The position numbers were made by a program, and so were the translations under genes. This document shows positions 33,673-41,804 of a stretch of 64,000 bases of DNA, piece by piece (position 1 is the first letter of the stretch; the number at the start of each line of letters is the position of its first letter). The DNA comes from Sulfurimonas sp. (GTDB lineage Bacteria > Campylobacterota > Campylobacteria > Campylobacterales > Sulfurimonadaceae): positions 248,001 to 312,000 of the forward strand of contig JAQTZE010000001.1 in assembly GCA_028687935.1 (NCBI GenBank). Direction: 5' to 3'. Under the pieces are notes generated by a model. The model was not told the origin of the DNA. It saw only the letters and a list, made by a program, of their open reading frames with translations, and ran no database searches.

Positions 33673-34518
33673 ATGAATCTAATGTTTAAAATTTTGACAC
33701 TTCTTGTGTTATTTGTTCTTCCGAGTACGCTTTGCGCTGCTGAGGAAGAAACGCAAGGAGTAAAAAAACTATTAGAAAAACCATTAATAGAAAGATATAT
33801 TTTAGATGAGCTCAAAGATTTACGTTTAGAAAATATGAAGCTGCGTAATGAGGTTGAGAGAAGAATCTCCAAGACAGAAGTCGAACAAACCGACCGCGCA
33901 GCAAGATATATGACTGATACGATAGGAAATGTTTTCTACCTTATTGCAGCTGCAACATCCATACTGATTTTTGCTGGATGGAACTCTCTTCGCGATATCA
34001 GAAGCAAAACAGAAAGTATCGTTGAAGAGCGAGTCAATCAGATCACACAAAAATACAACACGCAGATGCAAAGTCTTCAAGATACGATGACGCTACAATC
34101 CAAAAAAATACTTGATAACCAAAATAAAATTTACAATACCCAATATATTCACTCTCTTTGGATGCGATCCAATCTAGAAACAAGCGCCCAATCACGCATA
34201 GATATCTATGATGAGATCATCAAAGTAAACGCAAATGATGCTGAAGTCTATGCCTACAAAGCAGATGCTGTCCTTGATATGGACGAGTACGAATGGGCTC
34301 TGAATCTTAGTAATAAAGCCATTGAAATTGACCCCGAATATGGGTATGCGTACTGGCAACGTTCTTGCGCACATGCAGTACTTGGTAATAAGAAAGAAGC
34401 TGTAGCAGATTTGGCTACTGCTATACAAAAATCACCTAATCTCAAAGATGAAATTGAGGGCGAGGAACTCTTTGAAAACTTGAAAGAAAATGAAGAGTTC
34501 AAAAAGTTTTTAAGCTAG
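33673..34518 (+). CDS. Membrane-anchored TPR protein
   Basis: 281 residues. A signal-like segment (1-22, ending TLCAAEEE), a charged helical stretch, a membrane helix at about 86-104 (NVFYLIAAATSILIFAGW), a coiled coil (~108-160) and two or three TPR units at ~175-265 (DAEVYAYKADAVLDMDEYEW, then PEYGYAYWQRSCAHAVLGN). It is probably an inner-membrane protein with cytoplasmic TPRs that bind partners. AAAGG precedes the ATG by six bases. The function is unknown. Confidence 0.68.
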   Translation: MNLMFKILTLLVLFVLPSTLCAAEEETQGVKKLLEKPLIERYILDELKDLRLENMKLRNEVERRISKTEVEQTDRAARYMTDTIGNVFYLIAAATSILIFAGWNSLRDIRSKTESIVEERVNQITQKYNTQMQSLQDTMTLQSKKILDNQNKIYNTQYIHSLWMRSNLETSAQSRIDIYDEIIKVNANDAEVYAYKADAVLDMDEYEWALNLSNKAIEIDPEYGYAYWQRSCAHAVLGNKKEAVADLATAIQKSPNLKDEIEGEELFENLKENEEFKKFLS

Positions 34519-34594
34519 ATACTTTATCTATTTAAATCTATATTAGAATAAAAAACTATCTCCCCTTTTAACCTCAAATATAGCTCCTTTTTTA

Positions 34595-34600
34595 TATAAT
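34595..34600 (+). promoter_or_regulatory. -10 element for ilvBH
   Basis: TTTATATAATAACC with TATAAT at 34595-34600, 43 bases upstream of ilvB. I see no leader peptide rich in Ile, Leu or Val codons and no terminator-like attenuator in the 124-base region. Confidence 0.55.
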
Positions 34601-34642
34601 AACCGAATTTTCAAAATTAACATTTATAAGAGGAGACTTTTC

Positions 34643-36337
34643 ATGCAAATTAGTGGCGCACAGATGGTCATTGAAGCTTTGATTGCAGAGGGTGTAGATA
34701 CAATTTTTGGCTACCCTGGTGGAGCAATCATGAACGTCTACGACGAAATATACAAGCAAGATGGTTTTCAACATATTTTAACTCGTCACGAGCAAGCTGC
34801 AGTCCATGCAGCAGAGGGTTACTCAAAGGCAAGTGGAAAAGTTGGCGTGGCACTCATAACGAGTGGCCCCGGTTTTACAAACGCAGTGACAGGTTTGGCA
34901 GATGCCTATATGGATTCTATTCCTTTGGTTGTTATCAGTGGACAGGTTCCTATGAGCCTTATTGGTACGGATGCGTTTCAAGAGATCGATGCAGTCGGTA
35001 TCTCACGTCCTTGTACAAAACACAACTATCTTGTCACAGATGCCGCTGATTTGGCACGTGTACTTAAAGAGGCGTTTTACATCGCAGCAAGCGGTCGTCC
35101 AGGTCCTGTTCATGTTGATATCCCTAAAGATGTTACAGCACAGATCGCAGAGTTTGATTATTCAAAACCTGTGGAAATTGAGACATACAAACCAAATGTA
35201 GTCGGAAATCCTCGCCAAATCAAGAAAGCTATTGAGGCTATCGCAAACTCTAAAAGACCACTCTTTTATTTAGGTGGTGGTATTATTAACTCAAACGCAG
35301 CTTATCAAGTAAGAGAACTTGTTAAAAAAACAGGAATCCCTGCTGTTGAGACTTTTATGGCACGTGGAACACTCTCTTATGATGATGAGCTTCTTATCTC
35401 TATGCTTGGTATGCATGGTTCTTACGCGGCAAATATGGCGATGAGTGAAACAGATATGGTTATCGCTCTGGGTGCAAGATTTGATGACAGAGTTACTGGC
35501 AAACTCTCAGAATTTGCTAAAAACGCAGGAGTTATCCATGTGGATATTGATCCTGCAAGTATCTCAAAGCTTGTAAACGCAGACTTTCCTATCGTTGGTG
35601 ATGTGAAAAATGTTGTTGAACAGATGCTTGAAAAGTGTTCAGAGATAGATCCTGATAATTATGAATCATGGAGAGAGACTATCAATAACTTTGATGAGTT
35701 GCATCCGCTAACTTTTCATGAAGACACAGACAGAATTAAGCCGCAATGGGTTGTAAAACGTGTGGGTGAGCTTCTTGGCGATAGTGCAAACATCTCTACT
35801 GACGTTGGACAACACCAGATGTGGTCAGCGCAGTTTTATCCATTTAGCAGACCTCGTCAATGGATAAGCTCTGGTGGTCTTGGCACAATGGGCTTTGGTT
35901 TTCCAGCGGCTATCGGTGTAAAAGCAGCAGCGCCAGATAAAGTAAGTATAAACATTACAGGTGATGGCTCTATTTTGATGAATATCCAAGAGCTGATGAC
36001 GGCAGTTGAGAAAAAGCTACCAGTTATCAACATCATCTTAAATAATAATTATCTTGGAATGGTTCGCCAGTGGCAAACTCTTTTCTATGACAAACGCCAT
36101 AGTGAGACAGATCTCTCAGTACAGCCTGACTTTGTAAAAGTTTCAGAAGCATTTGGCGGTATAGGGTATAGAGTTACTACAAAAGAAGAGTTTGATATTG
36201 CGCTCAAAGAGTCAGTTGAGAAAAATGTTGTCTCCATCATCGATGTTGTTGTTGAGAGACTTGAGAATGTTATGCCGATGGTCCCAGCAGGTGGAAGTCT
36301 GTTTAACATGATGTTATTAGAGAAAAAGGAGAAGTAG
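34643..36337 (+). CDS. ilvB: Acetolactate synthase large (catalytic) subunit
   Basis: 564 residues, ThDP- and FAD-dependent. N-terminal ThDP glutamate region FGYPGGAIMNVYDEIY and HEQAAVHAAEGYSKASGK are intact; the ThDP-binding motif GDGSILMNIQELMTAVEKK extends to NIILNN at the C-terminal domain. It condenses two pyruvates, or pyruvate with 2-oxobutanoate, at the first common step of branched-chain amino acid synthesis. A strong AGAGGAG Shine-Dalgarno precedes the ATG. ilvH follows after one base. Four AAACGCAG octamers lie in it. Confidence 0.96.
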   Translation: MQISGAQMVIEALIAEGVDTIFGYPGGAIMNVYDEIYKQDGFQHILTRHEQAAVHAAEGYSKASGKVGVALITSGPGFTNAVTGLADAYMDSIPLVVISGQVPMSLIGTDAFQEIDAVGISRPCTKHNYLVTDAADLARVLKEAFYIAASGRPGPVHVDIPKDVTAQIAEFDYSKPVEIETYKPNVVGNPRQIKKAIEAIANSKRPLFYLGGGIINSNAAYQVRELVKKTGIPAVETFMARGTLSYDDELLISMLGMHGSYAANMAMSETDMVIALGARFDDRVTGKLSEFAKNAGVIHVDIDPASISKLVNADFPIVGDVKNVVEQMLEKCSEIDPDNYESWRETINNFDELHPLTFHEDTDRIKPQWVVKRVGELLGDSANISTDVGQHQMWSAQFYPFSRPRQWISSGGLGTMGFGFPAAIGVKAAAPDKVSINITGDGSILMNIQELMTAVEKKLPVINIILNNNYLGMVRQWQTLFYDKRHSETDLSVQPDFVKVSEAFGGIGYRVTTKEEFDIALKESVEKNVVSIIDVVVERLENVMPMVPAGGSLFNMMLLEKKEK

Positions 36338-36338
36338 T

Positions 36339-36815
36339 ATGACTGAAAATAGTGAAAGAAGAGTAGTTTCAGTTATCGTTGTCAACGAAGCGAGTGTTTT
36401 GTCTCGTATTACAGATCTTTTCTCTGGTCGTGGTTACAACATTACATCTTTAACTGTTGCTCCGATTCCTGATAGCAAGTACTCAAGACTTACGATAGTA
36501 ACTTCAGGCTCTGTGAGAGTTATTGAGCAGATTACAAAACAGTTGCACAAACTTATACCTGTTTTAAAAGTATATGAGCATGCTGACCTTGTTGAAAAAG
36601 AGATGGCTTTGGTTAAGTTTCCTATTACTGAAAATATTAGTGATATAAACGCAATATGTGAAGCATACAACGGCAAAATCGTCAATGTGGGCAATGATGT
36701 TATTATCACAATGGTTGCAGATGAGCCAAAGAGAATTGATCATTATCTTGAAGCCATCAAAAGATACAATCCAAAAGAGATAGTACGAAGTGGTGCTGTT
36801 GCGCTCGAGAGATAG
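36339..36815 (+). CDS. ilvH: Acetolactate synthase small (regulatory) subunit
   Basis: 158 residues. An N-terminal ACT domain (RRVVSVIVVNEASVLSRI, GRGYNITSLTVAPI) that binds valine for feedback inhibition is followed by the C-terminal ALS small-subunit domain. Length is normal. The ATG comes one base after the ilvB stop. It is separated from lpxD by 3 bases, so it is possibly the middle of one transcript. Confidence 0.96.
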   Translation: MTENSERRVVSVIVVNEASVLSRITDLFSGRGYNITSLTVAPIPDSKYSRLTIVTSGSVRVIEQITKQLHKLIPVLKVYEHADLVEKEMALVKFPITENISDINAICEAYNGKIVNVGNDVIITMVADEPKRIDHYLEAIKRYNPKEIVRSGAVALER

Positions 36816-36818
36816 AGT

Positions 36819-37772
36819 ATGCAGCTTCAAGAGATAGCATCTCTCCTCGGATGCGAGATCACTTCTAGTAATACGCAGATCACGGGTATGAATACCCTCA
36901 AAGATGCTTCAGCTTCTGAAATCTCTTTTATAGCAAACTCCAAATATATCAAAGAGATACAAACTACCAAAGCTGCAGCGGTTATTATCAATGCTGCCTT
37001 GGTGGAACATTTGCCACAGGGATGTGTAGCGCTTGTTGTGGAACATCCTTACTGGTCTATGGCAGAGCTCTCAAAGTATTTTGCACCAAGTATAGAAGAG
37101 CTAAACGCAGCTCCCGCTATAATAGGTGAGGGCAGTAATATATCTCCAAAAGTAGAACTTGCAAAGGGTTCTGTTATAGGAAAAAACTGCACAATTCTCG
37201 CTCATGTCTATGTGGGCGCAAATACACGCATCGGTGACAATACAATCATCTATCCAAATGTAACAATCTACAGAGACAGTGTCATTGGAAATGATTGTCG
37301 TATACATGCAGGCGCTGTGATAGGTGGTGATGGTTTTGGATTTGCCAGTAACAAACGCGGTGAACACAAAAAGATCTATCAAAATGGAAATGTAGTCATA
37401 GAAGATGATGTCGAAATCGGCAATAATACTACGATAGACAGAGCTGTTTTTGGAAGCACAATTATCAAAAAAGGTGCCAGACTTGATAATCTTATTCAAG
37501 TCGGACACAACTGCGAGATAGGTGAATACGCTGTAGCGGCTGCTCAAAGCGGTTTTGCAGGTTCGAGTATTATCGGTCGCAGTAATGTCTTTGGAGCACA
37601 ATCAGGTGTTTCTGGACATCTCAAGATCGCACCTTTTAATACATTTGCAGCAAGAACTGGTGTGACAAAAAATGTTGAAGTCAGTGGAAAGACTTTTGCC
37701 GGTTTTCCGTTTATGGATCACAAACTATGGCTTAAAATTCAGGCCAAACTTGCTAGACTTGTTAAACAATAA
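36819..37772 (+). CDS. lpxD: UDP-3-O-acylglucosamine N-acyltransferase
   Basis: 317 residues. An N-terminal uridine-binding domain (MQLQEIASLLGCEI) is followed by a left-handed beta-helix of hexapeptide repeats (GSVIGKNCTI, RIGDNTIIYPNVTI) and the catalytic His motif IQVGHNCEIGEYAV near 228-240. It adds the N-linked hydroxy-acyl chain in lipid A synthesis. It is stand-alone from other lpx genes and attached to the ilvBH operon with a 3-base gap. Confidence 0.94.
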   Translation: MQLQEIASLLGCEITSSNTQITGMNTLKDASASEISFIANSKYIKEIQTTKAAAVIINAALVEHLPQGCVALVVEHPYWSMAELSKYFAPSIEELNAAPAIIGEGSNISPKVELAKGSVIGKNCTILAHVYVGANTRIGDNTIIYPNVTIYRDSVIGNDCRIHAGAVIGGDGFGFASNKRGEHKKIYQNGNVVIEDDVEIGNNTTIDRAVFGSTIIKKGARLDNLIQVGHNCEIGEYAVAAAQSGFAGSSIIGRSNVFGAQSGVSGHLKIAPFNTFAARTGVTKNVEVSGKTFAGFPFMDHKLWLKIQAKLARLVKQ

Positions 37773-37791
37773 ATTACAAAAGGAAATTAAA

Positions 37792-37995
37792 ATGTCTCAA
37801 ACTATTGCATTAAACGGAACAAAAAAAGGTGTTATTTCTGTAACAAAGATCGATGAGCCATATGGAGCGGGGAGTGCAAGTGTTGCAAGTATCGGTATTT
37901 CTTTAGCTGGAAATGCAGATGCACCTGAGTGGAAAGTTCATATTCCTCTTGAGAACCTTGATGCAGTCATCAAGGCTTTACAAGAATTAAAGTAG
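37792..37995 (+). CDS. Small conserved-looking protein of unknown function
   Basis: 67 residues, ATG at 37792 behind AAAGGAAA. A longer frame extends back into lpxD, but this internal ATG with its Shine-Dalgarno is the clear start. Sequence begins MSQTIALNGTKKGVISVTKI and ends in an amphipathic helix LENLDAVIKALQELK. No Cys and no membrane segment. I do not recognise the family. A strong terminator overlaps its stop. Confidence 0.6.
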   Translation: MSQTIALNGTKKGVISVTKIDEPYGAGSASVASIGISLAGNADAPEWKVHIPLENLDAVIKALQELK

Positions 37996-38012
37996 GTTTT
38001 TACCTACTTTTT
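37989..38012. terminator. Bidirectional terminator between convergent operons
   Basis: AAAGTAGGT (37989-37997) pairs with ACCTACTTT (38002-38010) around a TTTT loop, and T-runs are available. It overlaps the stop codons of both the small gene and aspC. Confidence 0.85.
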
Positions 38013-39173
38013 AAGTCCTTTTACAAACCCTTCTATTCTTTTAATTCCTTCACGAATACTTTGGATATCAGTCGCAAAACTAAATCTGAAATAGCCCTCG
38101 CTACCAAAACCTACGCCTGGAACAACTGCTACACCTGTTTGAGATAAAAGCTCTTTACAAAATTCCATTGAATCATTACTAACTTTTTTGATATTAACAA
38201 AAAGGTAAAACGCACCATCAGGTTTATAAACACTCAGACCATCAACGGCATTAAAAAGATCTACTGCTTCATCACGACGTGCTTTAAACGCAACTCTCAT
38301 CGTCTCAATATCTGCATCAGCATCACCGTTTAAACCTACGATTGCAGCTTTTTGCGTGATAGAATTGATATTTGAGGTGCTTTGAGATTGGAGTTTTTTC
38401 GTTGCTTGAATAAGCTCTGTATTGTGCGCAGCCATATATCCAAATCTCCAACCTGTCATAGCAACTGATTTACTCAGACCATTGATAGTTACAGTACGTT
38501 TGTACATATCTTCACTCACAGCAGCAGCAGAAGTGAATTCACCTTCATAAAGAAGTTTTTCATACATCTCATCACTTGCTACGATGATATTTGTCCCTTC
38601 AAGCACTTTTCCAAGTTCTGTAAGCTCAGCTTTCGAATAGACTGAACCTGTAGGATTGGACGGTGATGTAAGTACTATCATCTTTGTTTTTGGAGTGATT
38701 GCATCTTGTAACTGTTTTGGAGTGATTTTAAACGCACTCTCATCACTTGTATGAATCTCAACGACTGTTCCACCGCAGTATAAAACCAACTCAGGATAGG
38801 TAACCCAGTAAGGAGCAGGGATGATAACTTCATCACCTTTTTGGATTGTTGCAGCAAAAAGATTGAAAAGTGAGTGTTTTGCGCCATTATTTGCAATGAT
38901 TTGATTCGGTGCATATGTAAGACCGTTGTCTCTTTTGAGCTTGTTTGCAATAGCTACTTTAAGGGCAGGGATGCCATCAACCGCTGTATACTTTGTAAAA
39001 CCTTCATTAATTGCTGCAATAGCTGCATCTTTGATGACTTGTGGTGTATCAAAATCAGGCTCTCCAGCAGAAAAACTAAGGATATCTTTTCCTTCTGCTT
39101 TTAGCTCTTGTGCAAGTGTTGAAATTGCGATTGTAATAGACTCAGATAGTGTGTTAATGCGGTCAGTTAGCAT
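38004..39173 (-). CDS. aspC: Aspartate aminotransferase
   Basis: 389 residues, fold type I PLP enzyme, class I gamma. Motifs: FSAGEPDFDTP near the N-terminus, NNGAKHSLFNL, VLTSPSNPTGSVYS (Asn-Pro-Thr-Gly), SDEMYEKLLY and the Schiff-base lysine in INGLSKSVAMTGWRFGY. C-terminal FRFSFA carries the substrate Arg. It interconverts aspartate and 2-oxoglutarate with oxaloacetate and glutamate. It is the last gene of the flgA-to-aspC operon, the equivalent of Campylobacter aspB. Confidence 0.93.
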   Translation of the reverse strand: MLTDRINTLSESITIAISTLAQELKAEGKDILSFSAGEPDFDTPQVIKDAAIAAINEGFTKYTAVDGIPALKVAIANKLKRDNGLTYAPNQIIANNGAKHSLFNLFAATIQKGDEVIIPAPYWVTYPELVLYCGGTVVEIHTSDESAFKITPKQLQDAITPKTKMIVLTSPSNPTGSVYSKAELTELGKVLEGTNIIVASDEMYEKLLYEGEFTSAAAVSEDMYKRTVTINGLSKSVAMTGWRFGYMAAHNTELIQATKKLQSQSTSNINSITQKAAIVGLNGDADADIETMRVAFKARRDEAVDLFNAVDGLSVYKPDGAFYLFVNIKKVSNDSMEFCKELLSQTGVAVVPGVGFGSEGYFRFSFATDIQSIREGIKRIEGFVKGLKK

Positions 39174-39178
39174 AAATA

Positions 39179-39233
39179 CCCTTTAGGTGAAAATAATTTT
39201 CGTATTGTACTAAAATAATGTAAAACCTAAGGG
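39179..39233 (-). repeat. Long-range inverted repeat in the cysE-aspC gap
   Basis: ACCTAAGGG (39225-39233) and CCCTTTAGGT (39179-39188) are complementary with one bulged base and a ~36-base AT-rich loop. The loop includes a minus-strand TACAAT that could serve aspC. It may reduce read-through from cysE or protect the aspC mRNA end. Confidence 0.45.
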
Positions 39234-39242
39234 TGTTTGTGC

Positions 39243-39944
39243 CTAATTTTTCATAGCTTTTATAAAAGATTCATAGATTTGTTCCAATTCTAAATCTTTT
39301 TCAAGGACGCCTTTGTTATCCTCAACCAATATATGCTCTAAAATTGCAACCCTTTTAAGAAGGTACTCGAACATCTCTTTGTTGATATCAGGAAGCATAT
39401 TGTGCATAAAAGGATCTTTACATCTTCCTTTTTCTATGACACTTGCCGGTATACCAATTGCAGTTGAGCAATCTGGAACATGCTTCACGACAACAGAATT
39501 TGCACCTATTTTTGCATACTCTCCAATGACGATATTCCCAAGAACTTTTGCTCCAGCACCGATAACAGCACCTTTTTTAATAGTAGGGTGGCGTTTACCT
39601 TGAATGAGTGAGACACCGCCAAGTGTAACGCCTTGATAAATAAGAACATCTTCTTCGATAATAGTAGTCTCACCGATCACAACACCGATACCATGATCTA
39701 TAAAGACTCTTCTACCAATTTGTGCAGCAGGGTGGATATCAATATTTGTAAGAATTTGGTTGAGTCCCATAATGATTCTAGCTAGGCGTTTGAAGTTATT
39801 TGTATGGAGTTTGTGCGCTACCCGGTACCAAGCAATCGCCCAGACACCAGGATAGTTGAATAAAAAATCTATCCTTGAGTTGAGCGCTGGATCATTATTG
39901 TACGCGTTTGCAAAGTCTTCTTTTATATCAGAAAATAGTCCCAA
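39243..39944 (-). CDS. cysE: Serine O-acetyltransferase
   Basis: 233 residues, shorter at the N-terminus than E. coli CysE (273). The hexapeptide beta-helix is recognisable: IHPAAQIGRRVFIDHGIG with the catalytic Asp-His, VIGETTIIEEDVLIYQGVTLGG, and GKRHPTIKKGAVIGAGAKVLG. It makes O-acetylserine for cysteine synthesis. The same adjacent order with speA and aspC is known in Campylobacter. Confidence 0.93.
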   Translation of the reverse strand: MGLFSDIKEDFANAYNNDPALNSRIDFLFNYPGVWAIAWYRVAHKLHTNNFKRLARIIMGLNQILTNIDIHPAAQIGRRVFIDHGIGVVIGETTIIEEDVLIYQGVTLGGVSLIQGKRHPTIKKGAVIGAGAKVLGNIVIGEYAKIGANSVVVKHVPDCSTAIGIPASVIEKGRCKDPFMHNMLPDINKEMFEYLLKRVAILEHILVEDNKGVLEKDLELEQIYESFIKAMKN

Positions 39945-39966
39945 TGTTTTATCCTAAAATAGTATA

Positions 39967-41796
39967 TTAGTTTGTAGTACGTAAATAGCCGTTTTGCTCT
40001 ACAAACATCTCTAGTTTTGCAAGTGTATCATCTTTTTCTTCTGCTGTAATAAATTCACTTTTAAGCAAATCGCCTTTAAGTTTATTTAAAATTTCTTTTT
40101 GATCATAGCCAATAGAACCAAGAATACTGAGGATACTTTTTGACTTTACTTCTTTCGTGATTTCATACGATGTATCATTGATGGTAACTGTATATTCACC
40201 AGGGTGAGTAAAGAGGTTGTGACTCATACCCAAAGTCTCTTGGTAGGCTCCAACATTGAAAAAGCCTAAAAAATAATCTTCTTCATCCAAGTTGATATCG
40301 TGTAAGTAGAGTGGTTTGTCAGGTTTAAAACCTATCTCTCCATCACTATCACAAGTAATATCCCAAATAGATGCAGCACGAATTGGTGCTGCGTTTAGAT
40401 GGTGCAATGGCATAACAGGGAAGTGCTGATTTAAACCCCAATAATCCGGTAAACTCTGAAAAATTGATGCGTTTATCAGATATCTTTCTTGCAATTTTAC
40501 TTGAAGTTGTGCAAGCTCATTTGTAGGATTTGCCGATGTCAAATACAATGCTCTTTTAATAATATTATGTACCAATATCTCTGCGTTTGAGCGATCCTGA
40601 AGATCAATATATCCTAGATCAAAGAGAGTCAAGAGCGATTCCATATGGTCAAGCGCATCGTGAAGGAACTCTGTACAGTTTTGGTTGTTAAGAAGCGTAT
40701 TTAACTCTATAAGCTCTTCAACAAGCGGTGGATTCTCTTCTTTGAAGCTCAAAAGTTTCTCATGATAATCCTGAGTAAAAAGTTCAAGAACAGGAGTAAT
40801 GAGTACGGCATGACTTGCTACGATAAATCTTCCTGATTCTGTATAGATATCAGGATGTTTAACATGTTTTGCATCCATGATCTCACGGAGTAAGAAAACA
40901 ACACTGTTTGAGAACTCTTCAATTGAGTAGTTTCTTGATTTTGACTGAGTATGTTGATCATATTCTATCGCCAAACCACCCCCAATATTGATACTTCCAA
41001 GTGAAGTAGCACCCATTTTTTTGAGTTCTGCATAGATATTTCCGGCTTCTCTGAGCGCGCGTTTGAGTGGAGCAATATCAGACATTTGTGAGCCAATATG
41101 AAAGTGAATCATAGTAAAGTATTGGAGTAAGTCTGCTTGGGTAAGAAGCGAAATAGCTTCAATTATCTCTGTAGAAGTGAGTCCGAATTTTGCATCCATA
41201 CCACCACTTTTTGCCCAAATACCGCTTCCAGCACTGTGAAGTCTTACGCGAATACCGATTTTAGGAACTTTGAGGCCACACTCTTGCGCAACTTCAATGA
41301 TAGTCTCAAGCTCGCCAAGACCTTCAATTGTTATCGTGATATTATGACCGCTTTGTGCAGCAATAAAGCCAAGCGTAATCATCTCTTTATCTTTAAAGCC
41401 ATTAACAGTGATAGGTGCTCCATCTGGTGTTTTGCTCATTGCAAGAATAAGCTCTGCTTTTGAACCAGCTTCCAAACCATAATTATAGTGTGAACCCTGA
41501 CTCGTTACAGCTTCAACTGCATTTGGAAATTGATTTACCTTCAGTGGAAAAACGGCATGAAAACCACCCTCATACTGATTTTCTTGAATAGCTTTTTCAA
41601 AATAGGAGTAGAGACTTTTGATCTGTCTTCTTATAAGATGCGGAAATCTTATGAGTATAGGCCCTTTAATATCGTTTTGTCTAATCTCTTTTGCTATCTG
41701 AAAAAGAGAAGGCATACATTTGTAATTGAGCTTAAGTTCGCCGTCTTCTATTATAAAATTATTGTTAGACCATATACTGAGACCATAGTTTTGCAT
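39967..41796 (-). CDS. speA: Biosynthetic arginine decarboxylase
   Basis: 609 residues, alanine-racemase-fold (type III) PLP decarboxylase. The PLP lysine region is VFPLKVNQFPNAV (residues ~82-94); LEAGSKAELILAMS, HFHIGSQ, INIGGGLAIEYDQ and YTESGRFIVASHAVLI follow. The C-terminal beta domain has NVGAYQETLGMSHNLF. It gives agmatine for polyamine synthesis. It starts 8 bases after the upstream minus-strand gene. Length is typical (about 610-660). Confidence 0.94.
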   Translation of the reverse strand: MQNYGLSIWSNNNFIIEDGELKLNYKCMPSLFQIAKEIRQNDIKGPILIRFPHLIRRQIKSLYSYFEKAIQENQYEGGFHAVFPLKVNQFPNAVEAVTSQGSHYNYGLEAGSKAELILAMSKTPDGAPITVNGFKDKEMITLGFIAAQSGHNITITIEGLGELETIIEVAQECGLKVPKIGIRVRLHSAGSGIWAKSGGMDAKFGLTSTEIIEAISLLTQADLLQYFTMIHFHIGSQMSDIAPLKRALREAGNIYAELKKMGATSLGSINIGGGLAIEYDQHTQSKSRNYSIEEFSNSVVFLLREIMDAKHVKHPDIYTESGRFIVASHAVLITPVLELFTQDYHEKLLSFKEENPPLVEELIELNTLLNNQNCTEFLHDALDHMESLLTLFDLGYIDLQDRSNAEILVHNIIKRALYLTSANPTNELAQLQVKLQERYLINASIFQSLPDYWGLNQHFPVMPLHHLNAAPIRAASIWDITCDSDGEIGFKPDKPLYLHDINLDEEDYFLGFFNVGAYQETLGMSHNLFTHPGEYTVTINDTSYEITKEVKSKSILSILGSIGYDQKEILNKLKGDLLKSEFITAEEKDDTLAKLEMFVEQNGYLRTTN

Positions 41797-41804
41797 TGTT
41801 ATCC

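Noticed and set aside
34003..34018. TGGAAC-TCTCT-TCGCG in the TPR gene
   Set aside because: Poor -12 match, coding sequence, no downstream gene start.
34519..34642. Attenuator/leader peptide before ilvBH
   Set aside because: No short frame rich in Ile/Leu/Val codons and no terminator pair in the region.
37101..37601. Minus-strand 166-codon frame opposite lpxD
   Set aside because: Shadow of the hexapeptide repeats; no recognisable domain or start signal.
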